Assembly (NCBI GenBank): GCA_027494035.1
Contig: JAOSJQ010000001.1
Coordinates: forward strand, 620,001 to 684,000
DNA: 64,000 bases
DNA from: UTCFX2 sp002050125
GTDB taxonomy: Bacteria > Chloroflexota > Anaerolineae > Anaerolineales > UBA4823
Reading direction: 5' to 3'
Both the position numbers and the translations under genes were made by a program. Shown here piece by piece: positions 22,917 to 32,557 of the stretch (position 1 is the first letter of the stretch; each line of letters opens with the position of its first letter). The notes beneath the pieces are model-generated. The model did no database searches, was not told the origin of the DNA, and saw nothing but the letters and a program-made list of their open reading frames with translations.

Positions 22917-24125
22917 ATGCGCATCCTGACTGCTCTGACCTACTACCGCCCGCACTACTCCGGGCTCACGATCTACGCCGAGCGCGAAGCGCGCGCGCTG
23001 GTCGAGCGCGGCCATCAGGTCACCGTGCTCACCTCGCGTTTCAGCCCGCAACTGCCCGCCCGCGAGGTGTGCGACGGCGTGCAGGTGGTGCGGCCGCGGG
23101 TTTGGTTTCGGGTCAGCAAAGGCGTCATCATGCCCGGGTTTTTGCCGCAAGCCTGGAAGCTCATGCACCAGGCGGATGTCGTGCAGCTTCACGTGCCCCA
23201 ATTCGACGCGGCGCCCATTTCGCTGTTAGCCAGGCTGCTGGCAAAGCCGGTGGTTCTGACTTATCATTGCGATCTCAAACTTCCCAAAGGCTGGCTGCAT
23301 GCCACCGCCAACCGCGTCTCCGACCTGGCAAACCTGATCAGCGCCGCGGCCGCGGACGTGATTGTGACCAACACCCGCGATTACGCCGAGAACTCGCCCG
23401 TGATGCGCCATTTCCTGCCCAAAGTCTGGCAGATATATCCGCCGGTCGAACTGGCGCCCATTACCGAACAGGATCTGGACGCCTTCCGGAGGCGGTTCGA
23501 GATCCGTCCGGGACAGCGCATCATTGGCATGGCAGCCCGCCTGGCGACCGAAAAAGGGGTCGAATACCTGGTTCAAGCGCTGCCGGCGGTTTTGAAACGC
23601 TTCCCCGAGGCGCGGGTGCTATTTGTGGGTCCCTACCAGGACTTGATCGGCGAAGAAGCTTACCGCGCGCGCATTATGCCCACGATCGAATCGCTGGGCG
23701 CGCACTGGTCATTCCTGGGGATCGTGTCTCCCCAAGAAATGGCGGCGTTTTTCCATTTGAGCGAAGTGTTGGTTCTGCCCAGCCTGAACAGCACCGAATC
23801 GTACGGTCTGGTTCAGGTTGAAGCGCTCACCTGCCACACGCCCGTCATCGCGTCCGACCTCCCAGGCGTCCGCGTCCCCGTCCAGATCACCGGCAGCGGG
23901 CTGGTGGCGCCTCCCGCAGACGCGCGCAGCCTGGCAGAAGCGTTGATCGAGATCCTGCAGGAGCCGGCGCGCTACCGCGGCAAACCCGAAGCGCTCGTCA
24001 AGCTCTCAAAGCCCCAGGCGGTCGCCGAACAGTACGAGCGGGTTTTCGAATTGGTTCAGGATCGCACCAGGCTTCAACAGGCGCTCAAGCGCCATGACCT
24101 GCAAACCCACAGCCCACACGAATGA
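22917..24125 (+). CDS. Glycosyltransferase family 4 (GT-B)
   Basis: Protein of 402 residues. The N-terminal domain has the GT4 start MRILTALTYYRPHYSGLTIYAEREARALVERGH. The C-terminal half has the donor-binding part: GMAARLATEKGVEYLVQAL, LFVGPY, and the EX7E-like LPSLNSTESYGLVQVEAL. It would transfer a sugar from a nucleotide donor to a lipid- or sugar-linked acceptor at the inner face of the membrane. The end overlaps the methyltransferase gene by 4 bases. Confidence 0.88.
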   Translation: MRILTALTYYRPHYSGLTIYAEREARALVERGHQVTVLTSRFSPQLPAREVCDGVQVVRPRVWFRVSKGVIMPGFLPQAWKLMHQADVVQLHVPQFDAAPISLLARLLAKPVVLTYHCDLKLPKGWLHATANRVSDLANLISAAAADVIVTNTRDYAENSPVMRHFLPKVWQIYPPVELAPITEQDLDAFRRRFEIRPGQRIIGMAARLATEKGVEYLVQALPAVLKRFPEARVLFVGPYQDLIGEEAYRARIMPTIESLGAHWSFLGIVSPQEMAAFFHLSEVLVLPSLNSTESYGLVQVEALTCHTPVIASDLPGVRVPVQITGSGLVAPPADARSLAEALIEILQEPARYRGKPEALVKLSKPQAVAEQYERVFELVQDRTRLQQALKRHDLQTHSPHE

Positions 24126-24927
24126 AACCGTCAAAACATTTCGAACCGCACCCCGATACTTTGTGGCTGCACCTGCGTGAGCTGCCCTACTTCCGCGCCC
24201 TGATGCGCGCCGTGGAAGCCTCGTTTTACCCCGATTTGACCCTGCCCGAGCCCACCCTGGACGTGGGCTGCGGCGACGGTCATTTTGTTACAGTCGCATT
24301 CCAGCGCCAGATCGAGGTCGGGATCGACCCCGCGCTGAACAGCCTGAAGGAAGCCGCCCGGCGCGGCGGTTATGCGCGGCTTTATCAGGCGGATGGGGCG
24401 CGCCTGCCCTTCCCAAACGACTATTTTGCCAGCGGGATGAGCAACTCGGTGCTCGAGCACATCCTCCACGTCGAAGCGGTCCTCCACGAAATTCAGCGCG
24501 TGCTGCAACCGGGCGCGCCGTTTGTTTTTTGCGGACCGAACCCGCGCTTTCTCGACGCCCTCTCGATCAGTAACCTGCTCGACCGCCTGCGCCTCAAGCC
24601 GCTTGGCGACCGCTACCGCGCCTTTTTCAACCGCATCTCGCGCCACTACAACAGCGATTCGACGGAGGTGTGGGGCGACCGGTTGGCGAAAGCCGGCTTT
24701 TCGCTGGATCGCTGCTGGACCTATTATGCGCCCGATGCCCTGCAAGTCACCGAATGGGGACACTATTTTGGCGTACCGGCGCTTTTCTGGCGTCTGACCA
24801 CCGGTCGCTGGATTTTGGCGCCCGAACGTTGGAATCTCTGGCTGACCGAGAGCTACACCCGGCGCCATTTTCGCCCCGGCCCCATCCCGAGGGCGTTTGC
24901 ACCTTCTATGTCGCCCATAAAAACTGA
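24122..24927 (+). CDS. Class I SAM-dependent methyltransferase (probable frameshift at the C-terminus)
   Basis: About 268 residues when corrected. Motif I is LDVGCGDGHFVTVAF, then VGIDPALNSLKEAARRGG, RLPFPNDYFASGMSNSVLEHI and LHEIQRVLQPGAPFVFCGPNP. The uncorrected frame runs to a stop at 25051, 98 bases into the next gene, with an unconvincing arginine-rich tail. One base missing in the C-run near 24880-24883 would instead give PHPEGVCTFYVAHKN and a stop at 24925-24927, a normal ending 26 bases before the next ATG. Likely methylates a sugar or lipid intermediate of the glycan locus. Confidence 0.75.
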
Positions 24928-24953
24928 GCGGGAATGTTTTATAATCAAGCTTT

Positions 24954-27140
24954 ATGGAAGAGCCCAGCGTTCTCGATTATCTCAAATCGAAACTGAACCC
25001 CTGGAAACACGAACGGCTGGACCTGCCCGCCGCGCCGCCGAAAGTTGGTGAAGCCCGCCCCATAAAAAGCGTTGCGGCTGCCCGAACAGCCAGCCCGGCG
25101 CAGCCTGGCGCAGCGCCGGCGGCGCGGACAGAAGCGCTGCGGCTGCCCCTTCCGAGGCGCAGTCTGGGAGCTTTGTTCTTTGCGCTGGCAGCCCAATTTG
25201 CCCTGCGCCCCACCCCCGGGCGCGATTGGGTTTTAGGCGCAGCCTTCCTGGGCATCGCCTTCGTCTTGCTTGCCTGGGCTGCTTTCTCCAATGAGATCCG
25301 TCTGGCAGAAATCCCAGCCAAAACCGACCAGACCGACGCCCCTCCGTTCAGCCCGGTCAGCTTTGTCGTCGGAGGTGCGCTCGCGGTATCGGCTTTTATC
25401 ATCTTTATGGTCCCGTTTTTCGACGGTAAGCAGCCGCAATTCACCTGGCTGAATCTGATCGTTTTGAGTCTGGCTTTGTTCTTTGTGGGGGGCGCCTTTT
25501 GGGCGCCGGCGCGCTCCTGGATCGAAGCCGGGCGCGGCTGGGTACAAAGCCTGCGAAATCTGCCCTGGCGATTATCAATAAACAGACGATCGCTGATCGC
25601 CATGCTGGCAGTGGGACTGGCGCTCTTTGTCCGCTTCTATCGCCTCGGCGGCGTGCCGCCCGAAATGAACAGCGACCATGCGGAGAAGATCCTGGATGTG
25701 CTCAGGCTGCTTTCGGGGCAGACGATGATCTTCTTTCCCAGCAACGGCGGGCGCGAGGCGCTCCAGTTCTATCTGGTGGCTGGTCTGCACCGCCTCTTCG
25801 CCCTGCCGCTCGATTTTCTGACCCTGAAAATTGTCACTGCCAGCGTAGGCTTTCTGGCGCTACCATTTATTTACCTGCTCGGCAAAGAGATAGCCTCCCC
25901 GCGCGTCGGCTGGCTGGCTTTTGTGCTGGCTGGGGTGGCATACTGGCCAAACGTGGTGGCGCGGGTCGGGCTGCGCCTGCCGTTTTACATGCTCTTCACC
26001 GCCGCGCTGTTCTACTTCCTGGCGCGCGGGCTGCGCCGTAACAGCCGCAACGACCTGATCCTTGCCGGCGTCTTTCTCGGTTTAGGCTTCTACGGTTATT
26101 CCGCCGACCGCATTCTGCCATTGCTCGCGCTGGTTGCTTTTGGCTTGTTCTTGATCCGCCGCCAGCCCGCCGCGCGGCGAAAGTCGGCGTTGATCTCCTT
26201 TACTGCGCTGATCCTGGTCAGCCTGGTGATTTTCATTCCGCTTTTCAGCTACATGATCTCCGCGCCGGAACATTTCTTCGAGCGCATGTTCACCCGCATG
26301 GGCGATTGGGAGCGTCCGATCGGCGACCCGATTTTTCAGGTTTTCATGCACAACACCGGCAGAGCGCTGGCGATGTTCTCCTGGGACGCGGGCGTGGTCT
26401 GGCCCATCTCGATCCCGGGCTACCCGGCTCTGGGCATCGTTGCGGGCGGGTTGTTTTACCTGGGCGCCGGGTTGGTATTGATCCGTTACCTCCGCCAGCG
26501 AAACTGGACCGATCTGCTGCTGTTGATTTCCATCCCGATTCTCCTGCTGCCTTCGATCCTCTCGCTGGCTTTCCCAGAAGAAAACCCGAATCTTTACCGG
26601 ACGAGCGGGGCGTTCGTCCCGGTCTTCCTGCTGGGAGGGCTGGCGCTGGACGGGCTGATGTCCACCATGCAGAATAAGACGCCCGGGCAGCTCGGGAACT
26701 GGCTCGCGGTTGGCTTGGCTGGGATTTTGCTGCTGGCGCACACCGTTCAGGAGTACACGCTGGTATTTGACGATTACTTTGTAAGCTATCAGCGCTCCGC
26801 CTGGAACAGCTCCGAAATGGGCGGGGTCGCTCGCGACTTTCTGGCAATGCACCAGGGATCCGCCAACGTGTGGGTGGTGGGTTTTCCGAACTGGGTTGAC
26901 ACGCGCCTGGTAGCCAACAACGCCGGTCTGCCGGGGGTGGATTTCGAACTCAAGACCGAGAACATCCCAGCCACCCAGGAGCAGGCAGGTCCCAAGCTTT
27001 TCATGCTCAACCCCCAGGACAATAAAAATTTGGCAGCTCTTCAGGCGCTCTACCCGCAAGGCTGGCTGCAATATTACAAATCCAGGGTGGAAACAAAGGA
27101 CTTCTTGCTTTTCTACGTTCTTCAGGAGAATGCAGAATGA
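24954..27140 (+). CDS. GT39-like polytopic membrane glycosyltransferase
   Basis: Protein of 728 residues. About 190 N-terminal residues include a soluble Ala/Pro-rich part and several helices; the GT-C-like core begins near residue 210. FVRFYRLGGVPPEMNSDHAEKI, with an acidic Asp-His pair in the first outer loop, is the layout of protein-mannosyltransferase-like (GT39/ArnT) enzymes that use polyprenyl-phosphate sugars. About 12 hydrophobic segments follow, then a soluble outer domain (about 590-728). Acts at the outer face of the membrane. The stop overlaps the next gene by 11 bases. Confidence 0.75.
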   Translation: MEEPSVLDYLKSKLNPWKHERLDLPAAPPKVGEARPIKSVAAARTASPAQPGAAPAARTEALRLPLPRRSLGALFFALAAQFALRPTPGRDWVLGAAFLGIAFVLLAWAAFSNEIRLAEIPAKTDQTDAPPFSPVSFVVGGALAVSAFIIFMVPFFDGKQPQFTWLNLIVLSLALFFVGGAFWAPARSWIEAGRGWVQSLRNLPWRLSINRRSLIAMLAVGLALFVRFYRLGGVPPEMNSDHAEKILDVLRLLSGQTMIFFPSNGGREALQFYLVAGLHRLFALPLDFLTLKIVTASVGFLALPFIYLLGKEIASPRVGWLAFVLAGVAYWPNVVARVGLRLPFYMLFTAALFYFLARGLRRNSRNDLILAGVFLGLGFYGYSADRILPLLALVAFGLFLIRRQPAARRKSALISFTALILVSLVIFIPLFSYMISAPEHFFERMFTRMGDWERPIGDPIFQVFMHNTGRALAMFSWDAGVVWPISIPGYPALGIVAGGLFYLGAGLVLIRYLRQRNWTDLLLLISIPILLLPSILSLAFPEENPNLYRTSGAFVPVFLLGGLALDGLMSTMQNKTPGQLGNWLAVGLAGILLLAHTVQEYTLVFDDYFVSYQRSAWNSSEMGGVARDFLAMHQGSANVWVVGFPNWVDTRLVANNAGLPGVDFELKTENIPATQEQAGPKLFMLNPQDNKNLAALQALYPQGWLQYYKSRVETKDFLLFYVLQENAE

Positions 27141-28694
27141 TCCAGAAACCCCCACCCAGTCAAGAAACGGATGGAACACTGAAATTCGCATGGCTTCGCT
27201 GAACTCCACAGACGCCCCCGCCAAGAAAAGGACTGCCACGCTCATCTGGAGCTTGCTGCTGGTTTTAGCGCTTCTGGCAGCGGCGTATTTTCGATTCCGA
27301 GGCATCGATTGGGGCGAGTTCCAATTTCTGCACCCCGACGAACGTTTCCTGGTGTGGGTTGGCGCGGACATCAGCCCGGTTGATTCGATTTCAGCCTACT
27401 TCGATACCGCCACATCCACGTTGAACCCGAACAATCGCGGCCATGGCTTCTATGTGTACGGCACGCTGCCGATGTTCATCACCCGTTATGCGGTGGAATG
27501 GGTCTTCGGTCATTCGGGCTTTGACGAGATGACTCGCGTCGGGCGTCCGCTCGCGGCGCTGGTTGATCTGGGGACGGTGCTGCTGGTCTTTTTCGCCGCC
27601 AGGCGTCTGTATGACCGCCGTGTGGGTGTGCTGGCAGCCGCTTTCCTAGCTGCCACCGTGCTGCACATCCAACAGTCCCATTTCTTCACGATGGAAACCT
27701 ACCTGACCTTTTTCGCCTTCCTGGCTTTCTACTGCGCCGTCTTGGTGGTGAAAAGCGGCGAAGCGCGAGCGAAGGCGGCTTACGATACGGATGTTTCAAA
27801 TAACCCGGGCGGGCGGGCGGATGCAGCCAGCCAGGCTTTGCATCTTGACCAGAGCAAAACGAACATGTTTGTCGCCGTGCTGCGCGACCCGCTTTTCTTG
27901 CCCAGCCTGGGTTTCGGAATTGCACTGGGCATGGCGGTCGCCTCCAAGCTAAACGCCGGCGCGGTGGCTGTGGCTTTGCCGATTGCCATGCTTCTATACG
28001 TGCTCAATCAGCCTGCCGGGCGCCGGGAATCCGCTGCAATCCGGGCAGTGATCTATCTCTTCATGGCTGCATTCATCAGCCTGTTGGCGTTCCGCATTTT
28101 CCAGCCCTATGCGTTCAGCGGACCGGGGTTTTTCGGCGTGAAGCCGAACCCGCTCTGGGTCGATAACATCCGCGACCAGCGCGCCCAGAGCACCGGCGAA
28201 GTCGATTTCCCCCCTGCCATGCAATGGGCGCGCCGCCCGATCTGGTTCTCCTTCCAGAACATGGCGCTTTGGGGGTTGGGGCTGCCGCTGGGCATTCTGG
28301 CTTGGGCGGGTTTTCTCTGGGCGGGTTGGCGGCTGCTCACGCGCTGGAACCGGCGCACCCCGGAGTGGACCTCGCACGCCCTGCTTTGGAGCTGGACCGC
28401 GCTTTACTTCATCTGGCAGTCGCTTCAGCTCAACCCAACCATGCGCTACCAGATGCCCATCTATCCAAACCTGGCGATTTTCGCGGCCTGGACGGTCTTC
28501 GGATTGATCGACTTTTCCAAGAGCCGCCTGGCGCGCCCGCGCTCGCAGCCAGATTGGGCTAAGATCGGCGGCGTCGCTGCCGGGGCGCTGGTTCTGCTGC
28601 TCACGCTTGCCTATGCCTTTGCATTTTCGGCTCTCTATGATCGCCCGATCACCCGCATCGAAGCCTCCCGCTGGATCTACGCCAACGTTCCGGG
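27130..28694 (+). CDS. Fusion gene, fragment 1: GT39-like membrane domain
   Basis: First open part. It has FRFRGIDWGEFQFLHPDERFLVW at the first outer loop, with the acidic pair typical of GT-C enzymes, about ten hydrophobic helices, and a large outer loop. The frame continues past the shift to a stop at 28761 with a nonsense tail (QPAHRGRKRRTKPDPARPL). The proper sequence ends at ASRWIYANVPG. Confidence 0.75.
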
Positions 28695-29652
28695 GTCCGG
28701 TCAACCTGCGCATCGAGGGCGAAAACGGCGTACAAAACCAGATCCTGCCCGTCCCTTATGAGTTCCGGATCCTGCCGCAACTGCCCTACTCAGTTAACTT
28801 CGCGCCAAAAGCCTCCGGCGCGCTGACCCAGATCCTGCTGCCAAAGGTGAGCGATGAAAGCGGCGAACCACAGGAGCGCGAGCTGACCCTCACGCTGAAC
28901 CCCATCCCGCCCGAATCAGAGCCGCTGATGACCGCCACGGTCCGCCTCGATCCTAACCGGAGCGAGCCGCAAAGCCTGACGGTGGATCTGAACCAGGCGG
29001 TTCAACTCGACGCGCAGCAGAGCTACAACCTGACCATTGCCCTCCCGCCCAGCGCCCCGGTAACCCAGTTTGAAGAGGGCGCTTACCTGGTGATCGAAAC
29101 CTTCCCTGGTTCAGGAGTTGAAACGCTCCAGCCCGTAACGTTGGGGCTGACCGACCTGCGCTCGCGTGCTCCCACTGTGATCAGCTTTCAGCCGCCCATT
29201 AGCGGCGTAGTGACCAGGCTGTTGTTGCTGCCCCAGCCTGGCAGCGAGGGCGCCACCCCGCCGACCCCGCTGGGCGTCAACCTGCTGCCGGACGATCGGG
29301 ACGAGGGGCTCTATTCACCAGTCTCTTTGGAGTACAAACCGGACCTCGGCATGTACCAGATTAACTTCCTTGCGTCGCTTCCGGTAACTGCCAGCGAAAG
29401 ATACCGTCTGAACCTCACGGTTGAGCCGCGCGGCGGCGTCATCGCGCTGGCGGGAACCAGCCTGGCAAACGAAGGCGACTGGGACGATGGGCTGCCTCTG
29501 CGCATCGATGGCTACGATGGATACGGCGGGATTTATCCGCGCGGCTTGGACTTTAATATGTATTGGGACGACAACCCAGAAAAGCTAGAGCGTTTCATCC
29601 GCATCTTGAACGCGTCCGATTACATTACGATCAGCTCGAACCGCCAGTGGGG
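28695..29652 (+). CDS. Fusion gene, fragment 2: beta-rich extracytoplasmic domain
   Basis: Second open part (about 320 residues), entered one frame over. It begins GPVNLRIEGENGVQN and consists of alternating beta-strand sequence with many T, P and L residues (ELTLTLNPIPPESEP), ending DYITISSNRQWG. No membrane segments; it would lie outside the cytoplasmic membrane between the two membrane parts. No specific family recognised. Past the shift this frame stays open to 30199 but is arginine-rich nonsense. Confidence 0.65.
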
Positions 29653-30877
29653 GCACCCTGCCGCGCATCCCCGAACGCTTCCCGATGACCACCGCCTATT
29701 ATCGCGCGCTGCTCGGCTGCCCGCCGGCGCAAGACCTGGTGGATTGTTACCGCGTCGCCGCGCCCGGGATGTTCGCCAGTCAACTGGGCTTCGACCTGAT
29801 AAAGACCTTCACCTCCGACCCTGCCCTGGGTCCGCTCCGGCTCAACGATCAGTTCGCCGAAGAAGCCTTCACGGTTTACGATCATCCGAAGGTATTGATC
29901 TTCAGAAAGAACGCTGCTTACAGCGAAGAAAACGCGCGCCGGATATTGGGCAGCGTCGATTTCAACCGGATTATTCGCAAACCTCCGCTCAAATACAAGT
30001 CTCATCCGGAAGACTTAATGCTTCCCGCGCCGCGCCTGCAGGAGCAGCAACAAGGCGGCACCTGGGCGGCTCTGTTCAACCCGAATTCGCCGCTCAACCG
30101 CTCGCAGCCGCTGGCGGCGCTCGCCTGGTATCTGAGCGTGGCGCTGCTCGGTCTGATCGCCTTTCCGATCCTGCGCCTCGCCTTGCCCGGGCTGGATGAC
30201 CGGGGTTATCCGCTGACGCGCACCGCGGGGATGCTGCTGCTGTCCTTCCTGGTCTGGCTGGCAGGCTCATTCAGCATCGCGTTCGACCGCGTCACCATCA
30301 GCGCGGCGCTCGGTCTGCTGGCGCTGGTCGGCGGGCTTCAGGCATACTGGCAGCGTGAAGAACTGCGCGCCTGGCTGCGCTCCCGCTCACGCTACTTCCT
30401 GGTTGTTGAAGGACTGACTCTGCTCTTCTTCCTGGCTTTCCTGCTCGTGCGCTTGTTCAACCCGGACCTCTGGCACCCCGCCAAGGGCGGCGAGAAACCG
30501 ATGGATTTCTCGTACTTCAACGCCGTCTTGAAAAGCACCTCTTTTCCGCCTTACGACCCCTGGTATTCTGGCGGGTACCTGAACTACTACTATTACGGTT
30601 TCATGGTGGTAGGGACGCTGGTGAAATGGCTCGGCATCACGCCCGCAGTCGCTTACAACCTGATCCTGCCCACGCTGTTCAGCCTGATCGCCATGGGCGC
30701 TTTTTCGCTGGCGTGGAATCTCGCCCAAAAAGCCCGCGCCAGCCGGATCGATCCTACAAAGGAGCTGCAGGATCGTCTTTCGCCATACGTTCCCGCAATC
30801 TCTGCCGCATTGGGGATGGCGGTGCTGGGAAACCTGGGAACGGTCAAGATGATCTTCCAGGGCTTGCAAAAACTCGG
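29653..30877 (+). CDS. Fusion gene, fragment 3: end of outer domain and start of DUF2298 domain
   Basis: Third open part. It opens TLPRIPERFPMTTAYYRALLG, and near residue 110 enters the second membrane block. The DUF2298 hallmarks are EKPMDFSYFNAVLKS, FPPYDPWYSGGY and LNYYYYGFMVVG. The frame stops at 30893 after LQKLGLQEA; the sequence should continue as LGAPRSMIDEA in another frame. Confidence 0.72.
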
Positions 30878-32557
30878 GCTCCAAGAAGCATGATCGACGA
30901 GGCAACCATCTTCACGCGCCTGAGTTGGGCGGCGATTGGGCTCAAAGAGCTCTTTGAGGGGATGACGCTGCCATATGGGACAGGCGATTGGTATTGGAAC
31001 CCCAGCCGCATCATCCCCGCCATGGGAGATGTGGAACCTATCACCGAATTCCCGTATTTCACGGTGCTTTACGCCGACCTGCACGCCCATCTGATTGCGC
31101 TCCCAATTGCACTGCTGGCGCTGGGCTGCATGTTTGGGATCATCCTCGGCAACGCGCGCTGGCGGCATTGGCTGGGCGGCGCGTTTTGGTTCCTGTTAGC
31201 CGCGCTCTCGATTGGGGCGCTGCGCCCAACCAACACCTGGGATCTGCCGCTTTATCTAGCGCTGGGGGTCATCGCGGTGGTCTATTCGTTCTGGAAGAAC
31301 ACGCCGTTCAGGGCGGACCCTGCGGCGCCATCCTGGTGGGGCGATCTGCCGTTTCGCCTCCGGCGCCTGATCGCTGCGCTGGGCGCTGGCGCGCTGTTGG
31401 CTGCGCTCGCGTTCCTCTTATACCAACCGTATGCACACTGGTATGCGCTCGGCTACACGAAAATCAACCTCTGGAAGGGACCCCACACGCCCTTCAGCGC
31501 CTATCTGAACCACTGGGGCTTGTTCCTGATCGTCCTAATACCCTGGATGATTTGGGAAACGCGGGATTGGCTGGCAAAAACCCCGCTTTCAGCGCTGTCC
31601 AGGCTGCAGCCCTATCGCGGCGTAATCCTGTTCTTGATCCTGGCGCTGTTCACCCTGACAGCCGGCTTGTTGTTTGGATTGCACGTGTCAATCGCCTGGT
31701 TTGTACTTCCCCTGGCTGCTTGGGCGGGGGTCTTGATTTTGCGCCCGGACCAGCCGGAGGCGAAACGAATTGTGTTATTCTTGATCGGCAGTGGGTTGCT
31801 GCTCACGTTAATGGTCGAGGTGATCGTACTGGTCGGCGATATCGGGCGCATGAACACCGTTTTTAAGTTCTATTTGCAGGTCTGGACGCTCCTGGCGGTC
31901 AGCGCCGGCGCGGCGCTCGCCTGGCTCATCCCGGCTGTGGACGACTGGCTGCCGGGCTGGCGCTGGGCTTGGCAGATTGCGTTTGTGCTGCTGGTCGGGG
32001 GCGCCAGCCTGTACACCATGCAGGCAACCCTGGCTAAGATCGACGACCGCATGGTGGAGCATGGCCCGGTCACGCTGGATGGGATGGCGTTCATGCCGCT
32101 GGCGACCTACACCGACGAATGGGGCGTGATGGATCTCGGTCAGGATTACAAAGCCATCCGCTGGCTTCAAGAACACGTCCAGGGCTCGCCGGTGATCGTC
32201 GAAGCCAACCTGCGCAATCTCTACCGCTGGGGCTCGCGCTACACGATTTACACCGGTCTGCCCGGGGTGGTCGGCTGGGAATGGCACCAGCAGCAGCAGC
32301 GCACCGCCAATCCGGGCGCCTGGGTTACCGAACGCATCTTCGACATCGACAACTTCTACTTGACCGAGGATCTTCAACTGGCGGCGGATTTCTTGCGCAA
32401 GTACAACATCCAATACATCATCGTGGGTCAGCAGGAACGCGGCCACTACCCGGGTCCCGGGCTCGAGAAATTCGAGCTCGCCGAGGGGATCCTGTGGCAG
32501 GAAGTCTATCGAGAGGGCGATACGGTGATCTACCGAGTGATCGAGGGGAATTCGTGA
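30878..32557 (+). CDS. Fusion gene, fragment 4: remainder of DUF2298 domain
   Basis: Fourth open part. It continues with EFPYFTVLYADLHAHLIALPIALLAL, NTWDLPLYLALGV, GRMNTVFKFYLQVW and a soluble C-terminal tail (VEANLRNLYRWGSRYTIYTG). All four blocks have counterparts in the next gene. The stop at 32555-32557 overlaps the GTG start of that gene. Confidence 0.75.
   Translation, partial: APRSMIDEATIFTRLSWAAIGLKELFEGMTLPYGTGDWYWNPSRIIPAMGDVEPITEFPYFTVLYADLHAHLIALPIALLALGCMFGIILGNARWRHWLGGAFWFLLAALSIGALRPTNTWDLPLYLALGVIAVVYSFWKNTPFRADPAAPSWWGDLPFRLRRLIAALGAGALLAALAFLLYQPYAHWYALGYTKINLWKGPHTPFSAYLNHWGLFLIVLIPWMIWETRDWLAKTPLSALSRLQPYRGVILFLILALFTLTAGLLFGLHVSIAWFVLPLAAWAGVLILRPDQPEAKRIVLFLIGSGLLLTLMVEVIVLVGDIGRMNTVFKFYLQVWTLLAVSAGAALAWLIPAVDDWLPGWRWAWQIAFVLLVGGASLYTMQATLAKIDDRMVEHGPVTLDGMAFMPLATYTDEWGVMDLGQDYKAIRWLQEHVQGSPVIVEANLRNLYRWGSRYTIYTGLPGVVGWEWHQQQQRTANPGAWVTERIFDIDNFYLTEDLQLAADFLRKYNIQYIIVGQQERGHYPGPGLEKFELAEGILWQEVYREGDTVIYRVIEGNS

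Larger units (their letters stand above)
27130..32557 (+). other. Giant GT39-DUF2298 (Chlor_Arch_YYY) fusion gene, interrupted by three single-base frameshifts
   Basis: Four consecutive open frames join into one protein of about 1,808 residues if one G is removed from the run at 28692-28695, one G from 29649-29653, and one G added at 30876-30878. The joined protein has a GT39-like membrane part (to about residue 515), a beta-rich outer domain (about 520-970) and a DUF2298 membrane part with LNYYYYGF (about 990 to the end). The junctions read through smoothly (for example NVP-GPVNLRIEGE and RQWG-TLPRIPERF). The DUF2298 family has no known function; GT fusion suggests polyprenyl-linked glycan transfer. 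Starts at ATG 27130, or at 27190. Confidence 0.8.

Noticed and set aside
26082..27371. 429-codon open frame on the minus strand
   Set aside because: Lies antisense over the GT39-like gene and its neighbour; composition is Arg/Gln/His-rich and matches no family. A shadow frame of high-GC coding DNA.
32119..32553. Longer start for the stand-alone DUF2298 protein
   Set aside because: The extra 145 residues are arginine-rich and overlie the real end of the fusion protein; GTG 32554 has a ribosome site and overlaps the stop as GTGA.
27130..32557. Programmed ribosomal frameshifting as the cause of the three shifts
   Set aside because: Three events in both directions in one gene, at plain G-runs without slippery heptamers or obvious stimulating structures, are better explained by base errors.
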